Part shown: positions 47,101 to 62,100 of the stretch, in pieces
Layout of the letters: every line of letters starts with the position of its first letter
Numbering within the stretch: the first letter of the stretch is position 1
Assembly (NCBI GenBank): GCA_900766825.1
Contig: CAAFWU010000017.1
Coordinates: forward strand, 36,928-100,927
DNA length: 64,000 nucleotides
Reading direction: 5' to 3'
Source: Bacteroidales bacterium
GTDB lineage: Bacteria > Bacteroidota > Bacteroidia > Bacteroidales > Marinilabiliaceae
Position numbers and translations under genes: made by a program
The notes under the pieces: model-generated
What the model was told of the DNA's origin: nothing
What the model saw: the letters and a program-made list of their open reading frames with translations, nothing else
Databases searched by the model: none

Positions 47101-50100
47101 CTCACCATCTACTATGAGTACACTGCTGGCAATGGCGGTTGCGTCTATCGTGCCAGTGAGTATGTTACTCTCGTTGACTTTGCCGATGTAACATTCTCTG
47201 TTTCAAATAACAATGGTAGCTCCATTGAGAAGCGTCTCTTCTGCAGCAACGACGTAGAGGACTACGCTCTCGCCACCACACATCCCAAGATTAGGGACTC
47301 GCAGTACGTTCCTGGTGATGGCTGGTTCGAGATCACTATGCAAGGTGCTTCCAGTGGCAAGTCCTTTGGTCTCTACTTCCAAGCCAATGGTTCAACCGAC
47401 AAGGTTAAGGTTTCGGATGCTGACATAACCAAGTACATCTACAACGATAATCAGGGTACCTTCTACTTCCGCCCTGGTGAGTTGTCGCCAGGCATCTACA
47501 CCATCAACTACATCTTTAAGTCTGATGCCCAGACTTATGGCGGCTGCTTCAAGAGTCAGTACAAGCAGTACTTTGTGGCTCCAAGCCATGAGTATGACCG
47601 TGAGGAGTCTGTATACTACTGTCCTAAGTATGTCTCCGACGGTAATGATGGCTATAAGGCTGGTACTCTGCAGGATAACTGGACCAATAACCCATATGTT
47701 GATGGCGACTATGATGTGCTCACTTCAAAACTCGCCTTCAACAAGCAGAACCTCTCTCAGAAGGACTTCGGTTACTACGACTTCCGTATTGAGCATGCTA
47801 CAGATCAGACCATCTCTTATCAGCTCAATATCACCAGTGCTAAGGATGCTAACGGAATCTTCAACGATCCTACCATCCAGCTTTCGGTTGATAACGACAC
47901 TGCAAATAAGATTGTTCAGACTGCAATTCCTCAGGATGGATATGTTGTAAAGGCCAAACTGCCAATAACTTACTACCTCTCTGCCGATGGTGCTAAGCTC
48001 TATGTTAAGACCATCAGTGGTGGTGAGCTAACTGGTCGTCATCAGGAAGCTTCTGGTAAACTTGACACCAAAGGTTTGCAGTCTCCTGTGACCGACAACT
48101 CTTGCGAGGTAGTTGTTGCCAAGTACTGGCCTCTGGTTCAGCCCACTGTGACCATGGACTTCCAAGTGGACAAGACCTGCATCAATGGCGGAACTGACGA
48201 CCACTCTGGTAAGGTTACTCTCACCGCTATCCATAAGAATGGTGCAGACATTGTGCCCGCTGCCAATGGCGAGTTCTCTTATCAATGGTACTACTACGTC
48301 AAGGCCACCGATGCCACCAATACTGTAAATGGTGAGATTAGTGGCACCTCTCCTGCGCAGAGCAACCCAATGGCAGGTACCTCGTTCTTCTACGAGAAAG
48401 CTGCCGAGGGCTACTATATCCTTAAGATTAAGGACAATGCAACTGGTTGCTTCTTCAACAGTGCTGCTCAGCATGTTGAGGCTAACCAACCTGTTGACTT
48501 CGTTGTTGATGTTCGTGAGAACTACGCTTGCGATGCACAGTCCGATATGGGCATTGCTGCCATCAGCTTCCCTGCTGGCACAACGGCTCCCACCGACTAT
48601 ACCGTCTTCTGGCGCAAGGGCAGCGGTGAGAAACTGCCTGTCTCAAGCTCTATCATAACCAACTTGGTACCTGGTGTCTACTCGGCTGAGGTATTCCCTG
48701 GCTCCGACACAACATCTTGCTCTAACAAGGTGGAATTCACCATCTTGGCTTTGCCTCAGTTCACCGCTTCGTCGGCTGAGACTGCTGTTTCCTGCAAGGG
48801 AATGAGCGATGGCACAGCCGCAGTGGACTTCACTCACGCCAAGGATGTTGCTGCATTCAAAGACCCAGCATCTAATACTGTTAACTATGCAAACTACGTT
48901 GCCTTCGATGACAACGTGATGTTCCTCGTTGCCGATGAGAGTGATGTGGTTACCACAACCGCCGCTGGCTGGAAGAAGGCTACGGACTACGCCACTGAGA
49001 AGGAGTTCGTTATTGCAAGCCTCGGTCTTAAGACCACCGTAAAGTTCACGGCTAACAGTGCTGCAGCCTCTACCGATGTTGATGGTCAGCCCCTCCAAAC
49101 TGACAAGTTCGATATAAAGGGTCTCAAGGCTGGCAACTACACCGTTTGGTTCAAGTACGGCAATTATGATGCTTGCCTCTACCACTACGACTTCACCATC
49201 ACCGAGCCTGCCGATGACATTGAGATCATCCGCACATCGGAAGAGGATGTTACTTGCAATGGAGCCAAGGACGGTGCCATTGAGGTAACAGCAATGCAGG
49301 GTGGCAAGGCCCTTGACTATGGCGACCTTGCCAAGAGCTACGACTACAAACTCGTTGACTCTAAGGGTGTTGCTCAGACTGCTGTTTCGGCAACTATGCC
49401 CTACCGTTTCGTGAACCTCGTGCCTGGCACCTACACCCTCACCGTCTCCGATGAGCCTATGAAACAGGCTGGTCAGCAGGCTTGTGTGGTTAGCAAGAAC
49501 ATCGTCATCTACGAACCAGGTATTGTAACCCTCTCCACTCCAGTCTTCGACCCATGTGCTAAGACTGTTAGTGGCAAACTCTCTGGTCACTGGAACTCTC
49601 TGCCTTCGGCCGACAACTTCCGTAAGCATGCCGTCACCCTCGAGGCCTCTCTCTGGAACGACAAAGGTCAAATGGTGGGCGACTGGACAACTGTGACCAG
49701 TGCTGACCCCGACTACACATTTGGTGTCGACATTTCCACCATCACAGTTCCCGTACATTTCACCATCCAATGGCGTGCTACATGGGAGAACGATGGTCAG
49801 TACACCGTAAATGGTAAACCTGCAACATATCAGTGCTCTGGTTCTGAGATAGTTACCATTTCCCCATATATTCAAGCAAGTGTTGTTGACTACACATCGT
49901 TCCTCTGCTCCGACAACTCTATGGAGAAGAACCTTAACCAATCTGTAGCAACCATCACAGCCGAGGGTATCTATGGCGGTGGCACCTCGCACTACTATAA
50001 GCTCTATCGTGTAGAGTCTGTTGAGACGAGCCCAGGCAGCAATGTCTACGACGATGTTCTCACCCTTGTAACCTCTGGCGGTACTGCCAAGGAGACAGTT

Positions 50101-53100
50101 GGTGCCGATGGCAAGTCTACTCATAGGTTCACCATCCCTTCGGCATCAAAGGGTAGCAATGCTGGTCGTTACGTGATTCGCGTCTACAATGGTGCCGATG
50201 ACACTGGTTGCTATGCAGAGACTCAGGTTGTTACCATCACTCAGCCTCAGGATATTGAGGTAACAGCTAAGTCCATCACCCCCGACAATGGTACCAACAG
50301 TGGTGCCATTGAGATCAACCCCATCGAGGGTGGTACCCCTGCTTACCAGTGGTATTGGACTGAGACCGCTAAACTTGGCGATCTTGACATAACCGATGTC
50401 ACCACATACCTCAGCAGCAATGGCCACGCTCAAGGTCTCATTGTTCGTGACGATATTGGCAAGCGCCTCGCCTCTAAGTCATTCTCCATCACCGTTATCG
50501 ACAACAACGAGTGTTGGTTCAACGAGCCCTTCATTGTGCCTGGCAACGAGATGAGTGTGGACACTACCATAACTCACAACACCTGTCATGGTGATGCCAA
50601 TGGTGTCATCGCCCTCCTCATCACAGGCAAGACCGATGGCTCATCGGCTCCCTACAGCATTTACTTGGACGGTACTCTCGTGGCCGACAACGTATTGCCC
50701 GCCGATCCTACCAAAGCCAACGCTAAGTACGAGATTACTGGTCTCACTGCTGGCACCTATAAGGTATCGGTACGAGACAATAATAATGTGACTGTGGACA
50801 TCAACAATGTTCAGATTGTTGACCTCTCCACCCTCATCACTGGCACCGTAGTTAGCAACCTCTGCGCTCCTGGCACTGGTGAGATTACTGCCGAAATTTC
50901 GGGCGGTGCTATTCGTGGCGGCAACGCCAACTACCATTACTATGTCTACAAAGACAGCGATGGCGGTGCCTACGCCTCTGGCATCCTCACAGCTCCCGCA
51001 TCAACCATAGAGCTCAAGAACCTCAGCGACGGTGTCTACCGTATTGTGGTCTACGACTTCTACTCTGTGGATCAAGACCCAACAACAGCCAACACCTGCT
51101 TTGTTGAGTTTGCTCCTGTAACCCTCACTCAGTTTGGTCTCAACCTCGAAGTGGTTCAGCCTCAGTGCGCTACTGGCGACAAGGGCAGCATAGAGGTATC
51201 TACAATCAATGCCATTGGCAAACTCAACTATGATTGGACTGATCCAAACGGCTTCACAAGCAGCATTAGCAAGATTGAGGACCTCGAGCCTGGCGATTAC
51301 GAAGTTGTTGTGACCGACGACGCACGCACAGCAGACCTCACAGGAGGCGAATGCAAATTCACTGCCTCTAAGGAACTCAAGTACGTTAAGAACATTGAGC
51401 CCGCTTCACCTCTGGCCGATGTCATTACTCTCGAGACCTGCTCTGGCGATGGCAATAGCATTGAGCCCCTTATTCAGTTCGAGGGCTTTGAGGACTATAC
51501 TCAGGTTGTCCTCGACGAGAACAACAATGTTGTCTACGAAGCCGATGGCATAACACCTAAGCTCGAGACCATTACAGCCGACCAGCAGATGCGTCAAACC
51601 ATCTTCACTTGGACAGGTCCCAACGGCTTTGTCCGCACCGTAAAGGTGGCTCGCAACAGCGGCAAGACTGGCGAATATTACCTCGAGACCATCAAACTTC
51701 CAACAGAGGTTGAGTATGACGGCAACGGTAAGCCACTTAATACCAAGAAGTTGACCTATACTCTTACTGCCAAGAGTGGCAAGTGTGAGTTCAGCTACGA
51801 CGTTACCGTGGAGGGCATTATGCCTATCTACTTCAAGCTCTCGGTCAACGATATGTGCGATGCAACCGCGCGCACCGTATCTGTTAAAGACTTCACCTAT
51901 GCCGCTTCGGCTGCAAACTACAGCTTCGTTTGGTCTGGCGACTCCATACCTGCAGGCTTCACTTTCAACACCACAACACTCGAGAGTTCCGTGCTCCCCT
52001 ATGGTGGCAAGGTACTCCTTAAGGTTATCTCCAATGCCAACAGCGACTGCGTGGCCAAAGACTCTCTCTATCTGACATCAACAACTCAGATTGAGACCGT
52101 TAAGGTTGAGCCCGTGGCATGTCTGGGCGGCAACACTGGCTACATCGAGGTCGATGCTCAGCCCGTCTACACCGTCAAGGATAACGAGTTTACCTATAGC
52201 TACACCTATAAGTGGTTCTACAACGCCTCTACTGACGAGACTACAGAGCCCACTACATTTAGTGCTCTGCCATCAACGGCCGAGAGCCCCAATGCTAAGC
52301 CCTACACCGTCACTGGTCCTACGGGTTGGTATGAGGTTATTGTGACCACCGACTATAAGGATGCTGCTGGCAACACACATAACTGCCAGAGCTCCAAGGC
52401 TATCTTCTTGCCCACTAAGGCCATCGAGGTTAAGATTTCCAAGACCGACATCTTGACTTGCGATGCTGGTGCAACCACTGGTTCCATCTCAGTTCGTCCT
52501 AAGGGCGGTACGGCTCCCTACCTCGTTGAGGTCAAGGTGGCTGGTGCCACAGGCGATCCCGCTCTCTACAAGATGTCGGGCGTTGCCGAGGACGCTCTCG
52601 CTGAGTTCACTACCATACCTGCGGGCGACTACACCATTGAGATTACCGATAACAATGGTTCAGGTTGCAAATACGCTGGCGTTCAGGACGGTCTGGGCAA
52701 TTGGGACTACAACGTAACCATTAACCAGACCGAGCAGATTGCCATTGAGCCTGTTTCGGTTTCCTTGAGCGAAAGTGGCGTAACTGGCAAGATTGAACTC
52801 ACAGTAACTGGTGGCAAACCTGTTGCTACCGACACCTACGACTATCGTGTCCGTATCCAGAACACCACCAATGGTCAGTCTGAAACCCGAACCATTAAGG
52901 GCGTTTCGGCAACCAAGGGCAACATTGTTTTGGATAAGCTTGCCATGGGTGTCTATACCATCGACGTCATCGATGCTAACCCATTGAGCAGCGCCACCAC
53001 ATGTACTCAGACTCTTGAGAGCATTGGTTTGGCATCCACCGTTAAGGTTTCCGACCCCTCTTGCAGCACCAGCAACGATGGTCAGATTGTGGTTACAACC

Positions 53101-56100
53101 AACGGTAAGCACGGAAAGATTTTCTACACCGTGGTTAAGGATGGCACCATCGTCTTCGACAACCGCACTGGTTTCACTGCCGTTGAGACTATTAAGGCTG
53201 CCACCCATGACGATGGCACTTCAACAACTGCCACCTTCTCCGAGCTCGAGCCTGGTAAGTATGTCATCAACATCTATGATGACTATATCGACTCCGACCT
53301 CACCAAGGCAACCCTCTCTCTCAGCGAGATTATCCTCAGCTACCAAAAGGCACTCTCCGTAACCGAGGCTTCGCATATCGACGCCACTTGCTATGGCAAT
53401 AGCGACGGTCAGATTACCCTTACTGTAACCTCGTCTGGCATTACAGCATCCAGCCTCAAGTACGACTGGAAATCCATCCGCGGTGCTGCCGAGGCTGCCT
53501 TTACCCCATCGCGCAATGGTCAGGTATTCACAGGCTTCCCTGCTGGTGAGTACACAGTTACTGTGACCGATGGCTCTAATGAGGCTTGCTACGCTGAGTT
53601 GCCTACAACCATCGAGATTAAGGAGGATCCTGAGATTGACTTCTCTATTGCAGCCGATGACGCTTGCGACTCCGACCGAAAGATTGAGGTTAAGCTCAAC
53701 AATCAGGATTTGCTCGATGCCATGACTGCCGCTGGCAATCAGTATAAACTCCAGTGGAGTGGCACAGGTCGCACAGCCAATGCTGGCTTCTCTTATACAG
53801 CCAATTCTTCTTATACTGATCTGGCCGATGTCTTTGGCTACGCAGAGAACATCCCTAATGGTGGTCTCTTCCGTCTCACCATATCCAACGGAGCCAATGG
53901 CTGTAGCGCATATCAGGAGGTTAGCCTCTACGATGAGCTCTCGGCTGTTGTCAACCCATCGGACATCACACCTATCGACCAGAGCCACAAGGGCGAGGTT
54001 ACCGTAACACCTAAGGGTGGCGACGGCACCTACGTCTACACTCTGTATAAATATAACACGTCTGGCAACTACACCGATGCCGACATCTACGTTGACGATC
54101 AGGGTGTCCGCAAGGAGAACCAAGCTTCGGCAACATTTGCAAATATCGAGGCTGGTAAATATGTCATCAAGGTAACCTCTAATGGTTGCGATGCCTTCTC
54201 TAACCAGTTCGAGATTGCTCAGTATACGGGTCTCACCGTAACCGCTTCGGCAACTCTGGTATCCTGCACTGGAGCAAGCGACGCAACCCTCGAGGCCTTC
54301 CCACAGGGCGGCAATAAGCCCTATAAGTATCAGTGGGCCAAGATGAACGAGAGCAACAACTATGTTGACATAGCTGGTGCCACTGGTTCTAAGTTGGCCA
54401 ACCAATCTTCGGGCAGCTACCGCGTTACCGTTACCGACAACACTGGTGCCACTGGTGGTGCCACCGTAACTGTTGCTGAGCCCGTGTCTAACGAGTTCAA
54501 GATTCAGGTCTACGACGACATCGACTGCAACGGCGAGAATGGTGCTCTTCAGATTGTCTTCAACGACAAGGATTTGCGCAATGCACTCGATGGCGATCAT
54601 TTGACAACCAACGTCAATGCCTACGATGATGCCACCAAGATGTATGAGCATCAGCACGCATGGTATTGGGACGAGGCTCTCCAGCAACTCACCGTATGGT
54701 ACGTGAAGAATGGCGTGGCCGACACCCGTACCATGGAGATTAAGTGGGTGGGCTCGTTCGTTGACAACGATAAGGATCAGCCTATCCTCCGCGAAGGCCT
54801 CGTAAGCGGCGACTACTCGATCTCTGTGACTATGGTATCGGGTACCGTACGCAACTGCTACACCAGTCAGTCTATCAACTTTGTTAAGCCACTGAGTGTC
54901 TCTGTGGATTCCGAGGCCAGCCAATGTCTTGGTCAGGAAAGTGGCTCTATTGTGGTTAACGTAACTGGTGGCAGTGGTAACTACACCTTCCAATGGGAGG
55001 ACCTTGGCACCGTATGGAGTGGCATCAACACTCGTGCTAACCTCGAGGGTGGCAAGACCTATAAGTTCCGTGTTCGTGACAGCCGCATCTCCTCGGCAAG
55101 CAACACCGTTGTGGGCACCTGCTACTACCCCAGCGAGACTGAATGGCATGAGGTTTATATTGATTACAACTATAAGTTCAATGTAGACGTCATTGCAACC
55201 GACGTAACCTGTTTCGAGGCTCAGAACGGTACCGTTAGCGTCTCTGTAACAGGTGGTTCCGGTGACTACAGTTACAAGTGGAGCGGTGCTGGCGATGGTC
55301 TTATCACCGCAGGTAGCACTATATCGAACCAGACAGGTTTGGCTGCTGGCACCTATCGTGTAACTGTTACCGACATTGGCAAGGATGCAACTGGCAAGGC
55401 CATGGGATGTCAGGTTAGCAAGGATGTGACCGTTAGCGGTCCCGATGCTGAAATGACTGTTACCGAGGAGCATACCGATGCTAAGTGCTACACTTCTGAC
55501 GACGGCACCATCTCGCTCTCTGTTCAGGGTGGCACTAAGGCAGGCACTGGTTACTACTACTATAAGTACAACAACCAGACATGGCCTGCCGACATGACCA
55601 CGTGGACTCAGATCGTGGCCGCAAGCGTAACGCCTGTCAAGATTCAGTATGACAACGGTGGCACTCTGCAAGATGAGTGGCCTGCTGCTGCTTACCTTAT
55701 CACCGTTCGCGATGCTAACGGATGTGAGAAGACGGTTGATATTAAGATTGCTCAGCCCAATCCTATCACATTCAGCTACACCACAACTAACGTCACCATT
55801 AAGAATGGTGCTAATGGCACAATTTCTATTGCGGACGTTGCGGGTGGCACACCTGCCTACACTCTTGAGTGGGCCGATACTTATAACGGCAATCCTGCCG
55901 ACTTCTTCCCAGAGGGTAGCTACACCGACCAGTACACACGTCGTAACCTGAAGGCTGGTCAGTACTACGCTCGCGTTAAGGATAGCAACGGCTGTGTATC
56001 AGACGTTAAGGTCATCACTGTTTCGGAGAATGGAGCTCTTGATATTGAGGTACCTGAAGCCGACGTTAAGCATGTTGATTGCTACGGCGAGAGCAATGGC

Positions 56101-59100
56101 GAGATCGTGGTTCGCGTAATCAACGGTCAGGCACCATACGATATTTACGTTGACGATATCCTCAAGGTATCGCAGTTCCGTGGTGGTTCTGACGTTCTGC
56201 TCACAGGCTATCCCGTTGGTCAGTACGTAATCCGCGTTGTGGATGCTGCTGGTGCCTACAAAGTATCTGACCCAGTTGAGGTTAAGTACAAGGGCGACAA
56301 CGTTACTGGTCCTCTGGACTTTGACTACACAGTGACCTATCCTGCTGGTCAAACAGCTGTTTGCTATGGCACCAAGACAGCCACCATCCAGTTCTCGAAT
56401 GTTACGGGTGGTTCGCTCAACGCCGATGGCAAATACTCTAAATATACTGTGGCTCCTGGTGCTGTTTCGGTTACCAACTTCGAGGACAATGCCAAGGTTT
56501 ACAGTTCTTACTCTCAGACTCAAGGCGCTGGCACCTACGAGTTCGGCGTTGGCAACTATGTGATCACCATAACCGACAACAATGGCTGTCAGGTTCAGAA
56601 GACCGTTGAGGTTATGGGTATGGATGACATCACCATCGACAACATTGTGGTTCGCGATGTTAAGTGCAACGGAGCAAATGATGGTGCCATAACCTATACT
56701 GTGGCTGGTGGCAATGGTGTCTACTCTTTCGATTGGAAGAAGAAGGGCACTGGCGATGCCTACGACCAGAATGTTTTGGACATGAATGGCCAGATCCTTA
56801 ACAATGTCCAGAATGTTTCCTACATCAACGGTGGCGACTACCGCGTTACCGTAACTTCTGGCGGTTGCTCCAAGAACTTCTTCTTCACTGTAACTGAACC
56901 CGCCAACGCACTGAAGGTAACCCTTGAGCCCACCAACCCATCATGCTATGGCTTGGCCGATGGTCAGATTATTGCCAATGTTGATGGTGGCACAGCACCC
57001 TACACATACGTATGGCGCAATGCCGAGGGCACTCTGCTTGGCAGCAAGACCAACCTCCAGACTGGTTTGGCCGATGGCACTTACTCTGTGACTGTTACTG
57101 ATGCCAATGGTTGTACATCGGGCGCGGTTTCGAAGACCCTCATTCAGCCTAAGACTTACTACTTGGCTATCCTCGAGGATATCAGCTGCGATGGCACTCA
57201 TGCTAAGTTGGGTATCCTCTCCGATCCTAAGAATAAGACTTCAGTTATTGATCCTCTGGGAACTCTGGGCTACAACGTAACTTGGAGTGGTGCCAACCTC
57301 ACCAGCGACCAGATTAACTCTGGTAAGGATCGTGGCACTCTGACTTTGGACGGCACTGTGGAGCGTCCTGTCAATGGCACTGTGACCATGACCATGAAGA
57401 AGACTGGTGCTTGCGATATTACTGGCGAGGTGACCCTCGTTAAGCCTCTCACCGCCACCTTCGTCAAGGAGGATCCTACTTGCGATGGCGTCAACAATGG
57501 CACCATCACCCTGAAGGTTTCGGGTGGTAGCGGCAAGTATAACTACCATTGGTGTCAGTATGTTGACGATGACCCAGCCAACGGCAAGGTTGCAGGCTCG
57601 GCTGTTTCGGGCTTGGCAATGCGCAGTGGTTTGGCAAAGGGTAGCTACTTCTTCACCGTTGAGGATCTTGTGGCTCGCGACATCGATGGCGACGGCGTTG
57701 AGGATGCAACATGTCTCACCACCGAGACCAAGGTAGACCTTGTTTCGGCAAACGGCTTCGATGTTAAGGAGGAGCATAAGGACGTAACCTGCTTCAGTGA
57801 GCAGAATGGTCTCATCTCCATCAACGTTCTCAATGGTTCGGGCGACTACAGCTTCGTGTGGAGCGGTACGGGCAGCGGCATTGTGAACAACACCAACGTA
57901 CAGAGTGGTCTCTCGGCTGGCGTCTACACCGTTGTGGTTCGCGACCGTCAGTGGGGATGCACAAGCAAGAAGGCGGTGACCATCAATGGTCCTACGGCCG
58001 ATTTGGTTGTCCGCGCTCAGGTTGAGCAGAACGTAACCTGCAATGGTGGTACCGATGGCAAGTTCGTCATCTCCATCACTGGTGGCGTGGCTCCATACTA
58101 CTACTCAATTGACAACGCCAATGTGCCTACAATACCTGCGGGCAGCACTGGTTCCAACGAGATATCGCAGGCCGAGGCTGCCTCTGTGACCTTCTCCAGC
58201 GAGGCCGATGGTCATGGCTTCGATGGCAAGGCTGGTCGTCATCTGGTCTATGTTCAGGATGCCAACGGTTGCCTCTCCATTGTAGAGGTTAACGTTACCG
58301 AACCCGAACCTGTTGAGTTCACCTACGAGGCTGTGAACCCCACAACAAATGGTGGCAAGGATGGCAAGATTACCATCACAGGCATCACGGGCGGCAACGC
58401 TCCCTACACCATCAATTGGGAGAAGGACAATGGCTCTGGCACATTCGATGACATCACAGGCACCACCGAGGGTTCAACCAATGTTTCGGGTTCTACCCGC
58501 ATCCTCAATGGTCTCGGCAACAACATCTATCGCATCACGGCTGTTGACGCCAACGGCTGCGTGAGTGCTCAGAAGATTGTGGTCATCACCGACCAGGGTG
58601 CTTTGGATGTCGACTTCGACAAGACCGATGCACTCTGCTATGGTGCCAACGGTCAGCTCACTGCTCTCATTGTCAATGGCACAGCTCCTTACGACATCTA
58701 CGTCAATGAGGTGCCCTATCAGACTGGCTTCATGGGCGGCGCTCAGATTGTTGTTGACCGTCCTGCTGGCGACTACACAATTCGCGTCACCGATGCCAAG
58801 GGTGGTTCCGTAACATCTGAGGTTCTGAAGATTAACCAACCTTCTAATCCTCTGACCTTCACTGTGACCGAGACCGACGTTCAGTGCTATGGTTCCAACA
58901 ATGGCACCCTTAAGGTTCAGGTTACTGGCGGTACGGTAATGACCGATTCAGCTAAGAGGTATGAGGTAGTGATGGCCAATACGGGTATCCATTACTCAAT
59001 TGACAGCACTGGCATCTACAACATAACGGGCTATGCCCCAGGTGAGTACACTCTCACTGCCACCGATGCAAATGGTTGTGCTGTGACCAAGACGGCCACC

Positions 59101-62100
59101 ATTACTGAGTATCCAGAGATAACCCTTAGCAACGATGTTACGGGCGTCACCTGCAACGGTTCCAGCAACGCCTCTATCGACCTTACTGTCCATGGTGGCA
59201 TTGGTCCCTTCGCCTTCCGTTGGGATAAGTACACCGACGCCACCAGCAATGTGGTCGTTGACCCAGCTGAATATCCTGGCGACATTGTGGAGGACCCTGT
59301 AAACTTGGCTGGTGGTTACTATAAAGTTATTGTTGAGGATCAGGGCACAAGCACCGATCCCGCACTCACCTGCAAGGTTACTAGCGACATTATATATGTT
59401 CCTGAACCTCAGGAGATAACAATCACCGAGACTCTGCACACAAACGTAACCTGCAATGGTGCGGCCGATGGCAAGATTTCTGTGACCGTACGTGGCGGCA
59501 CCACGCCTTACACCTACGCATGGGCAACAGCCGATGGCACCGCCCTTGCCTCTACAACCAATGCGCTCAACGATCTGGAGCCTGGCATCTACATGATAAC
59601 CGTGACCGATGCCCATGGTTGTCAAAAGGTTGAGTACTACGAGATCACCGAGCCTCTGGCCTTCGAGACCGTGCTGACGGCTTATCCCGACTGCGATGGC
59701 CACAACGGCAAGGCTGAGATCCGAGCTCTCGGTTCGTCCGTTGCCTTCGACAACTCTAATGTCGACTATGGTGGTTACAACATCAGCTGGCGTGGTCCTA
59801 ATGGCACCAACACATCGGCAAGTGACCAGACAACGGCAAGCAACCTCACAAGCGGCTCCTACACCGTGACCATGACCAAGTCTCAGGCTTGCACTGTGAC
59901 CATGTCTGTAGCTGTGCCCAAGGTTATGAATGTAACCTATGACGTTAAGCCTCAGACTTGTGCGGGCATCAACGATGGCGAGATTACTCTCGATGTAACT
60001 GGTGGTTCGGGCAACTTCAGCTATATGTGGAGCGGCACCAACGTGAACAACAACAACGGTGGTCATCAGGTTAAACTGCAGGAGGGCACCTACACAGTTG
60101 TGGTTACCGACAACGAGACGGGCTGCACACATCCTGCCACTGGTTCCGATGCACTCTCTATTGTTGTTCCTTCGGCCTACGACTTCCATGTTGACGCTGC
60201 TGTGAGCGACGTCTCTTGCTTCGGCAACATCGACGGTGCCGTAAGCCTCACAGTGGTCAACGGCTCGGGTAACTACACCTTCGAGTGGTCTGGCACAGGC
60301 GTGGGCATAGTGGACGGTGTTGAGGATCAGACAGCACTGAGCAAGGGCTCCTACACCGTGGTGGTTACCGATAACGTGCTGGGCTGCGCTGCCACCAAGT
60401 CCAACCTTATGGTTGGCAGCCCCGACTTCGCTCTCACGGCTGTTACCACAGCTCACTCCGATATTCTCTGTGCCGACGCTACGACTAACGATGGTAGCAT
60501 AACCATCAAGATTTCGGGCGGCACACCTAAGTTGGATAACACGGGCAACTACTACTCCGTCTCCGTCAACGGCGGTAGGGAGCATAGGGTTCGACCCGAC
60601 GCAGCAGGCGAGTACATCTTTGCCTACATGGGCGAGACTGCAACTGTGCCCAGCCTCTCTGCTGGCGACTATCACTTCGACATCACAGACCTCGGTGGCT
60701 GCTCTGCAACCATCGATCAGGCAATATCGAAACCCAACCCAATAGAGGTTACCTACACAGTTGTCTCCAGCAGTTCGAAGCAATACGATGGTTCTGGCAA
60801 TTTGGTATCTACTGCCGATGGCGAGATAACCATCAATGTGACGGGTGGCAATCCTAACAAGAATGGTTCGCCTCTCTATCATGTGACTTGGACAAGTTCT
60901 ACTGGTGCTACCGACGTCAGCGGCATGAACGATATGTTCCATCTCACAGGCTTGCTGCCAGGTGAGTATACCTACACCGTTTGCGACTGGGAGGTTGCTA
61001 CTACTGGTTGTGCTTGCACCACTGACACCATCGAGGTATCCGACAACGGACTCTTCTTCACCTACACTGTTAAGGACAACTACTGCTTCGATGGCAACAA
61101 TGGTCAGATAGCCATTACTATCCTCAATGGTGCTGCGCCCTACAGCATTAGCCTCTCTGGCAAGACCAATAAGACCCTCGCTGGTCTGGATGGTCGAGAC
61201 ATATACTACTTCAACGACTTGGCCAACGACGTCTACTACGCCACTATTACCGACGCAGCTGGCGTTACCGTGACCAAGCCCATCGAGGTAAAGAATGCAG
61301 GCGCTGAGCTCAAGATTAACTTGGTTAGCAGCAGCATCGACTGCTTCGGTTCCGCCACTGGCGAGGTTCAGTTCGAGGTGTCGGGCGGCGTACAGAATGC
61401 TGGCGCCAACGCCTACACCGTATTCCTCGAGGGTGCCAACAAGACCATGGAGACCACGGCAACCAACACCTCCACGGCCGACCAGTGCACATTCCGCAAT
61501 GTGCCCGAAGGCACCTATCGTCTGCACGTCATCGACCGAAACGCTGGTACCCTGACCTGCGAGGCCTATAGTGCGGAATTCACCCTCACCCAGAGCCATC
61601 TGCAGATTACCGCCAGCCATACCGACGTATCTTGCGCCAACGGCACCGACGGCTCGCTCAGCGTGGTTGCCTCGGGTGTCTCCAACCCAACCTACGCTTG
61701 GAGCCACTTTGGCACCCGTGCCGAGGCCGAGGCTGCTCTTGCTGCTCAGACCGTACAGTCTGGTGCCTACACTCAGGCTATTGTATCCGACGTGGCCAAG
61801 GGCTTCTACTACGTTACCGTTACCGACCCCAACATCAGCGATGCCAATGGTCAGTGCCGTCTCTTCAGCGACATCATTGAAGTTGTTGAACCTGAGGCTC
61901 TGAACCTTACATTCCGTGCCACCTCAGTATCCAGCTGCGATGCCTCCGTGGCCAATGGTCAGATAATTGCCCGCGCTGAGGGTGGTACCGCACCATACTA
62001 TTTCACTCTCGATGGCACACAAACTGTGACCAGCGAGACGGGCGACTACAACTTCAAGAACCTGCTCAAGGGTGAGCACACTCTGGCTGTTTCTGACGCC

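Noticed and set aside
58996..61707. A 903-codon minus-strand open frame inside the giant adhesin gene (also 53221-55671, 48643-50124, 43495-44934)
   Set aside because: These are mirror frames created by the strong codon bias of the adhesin gene. The plus-strand frame has recognisable repeats throughout; the minus-strand products show no known domain.
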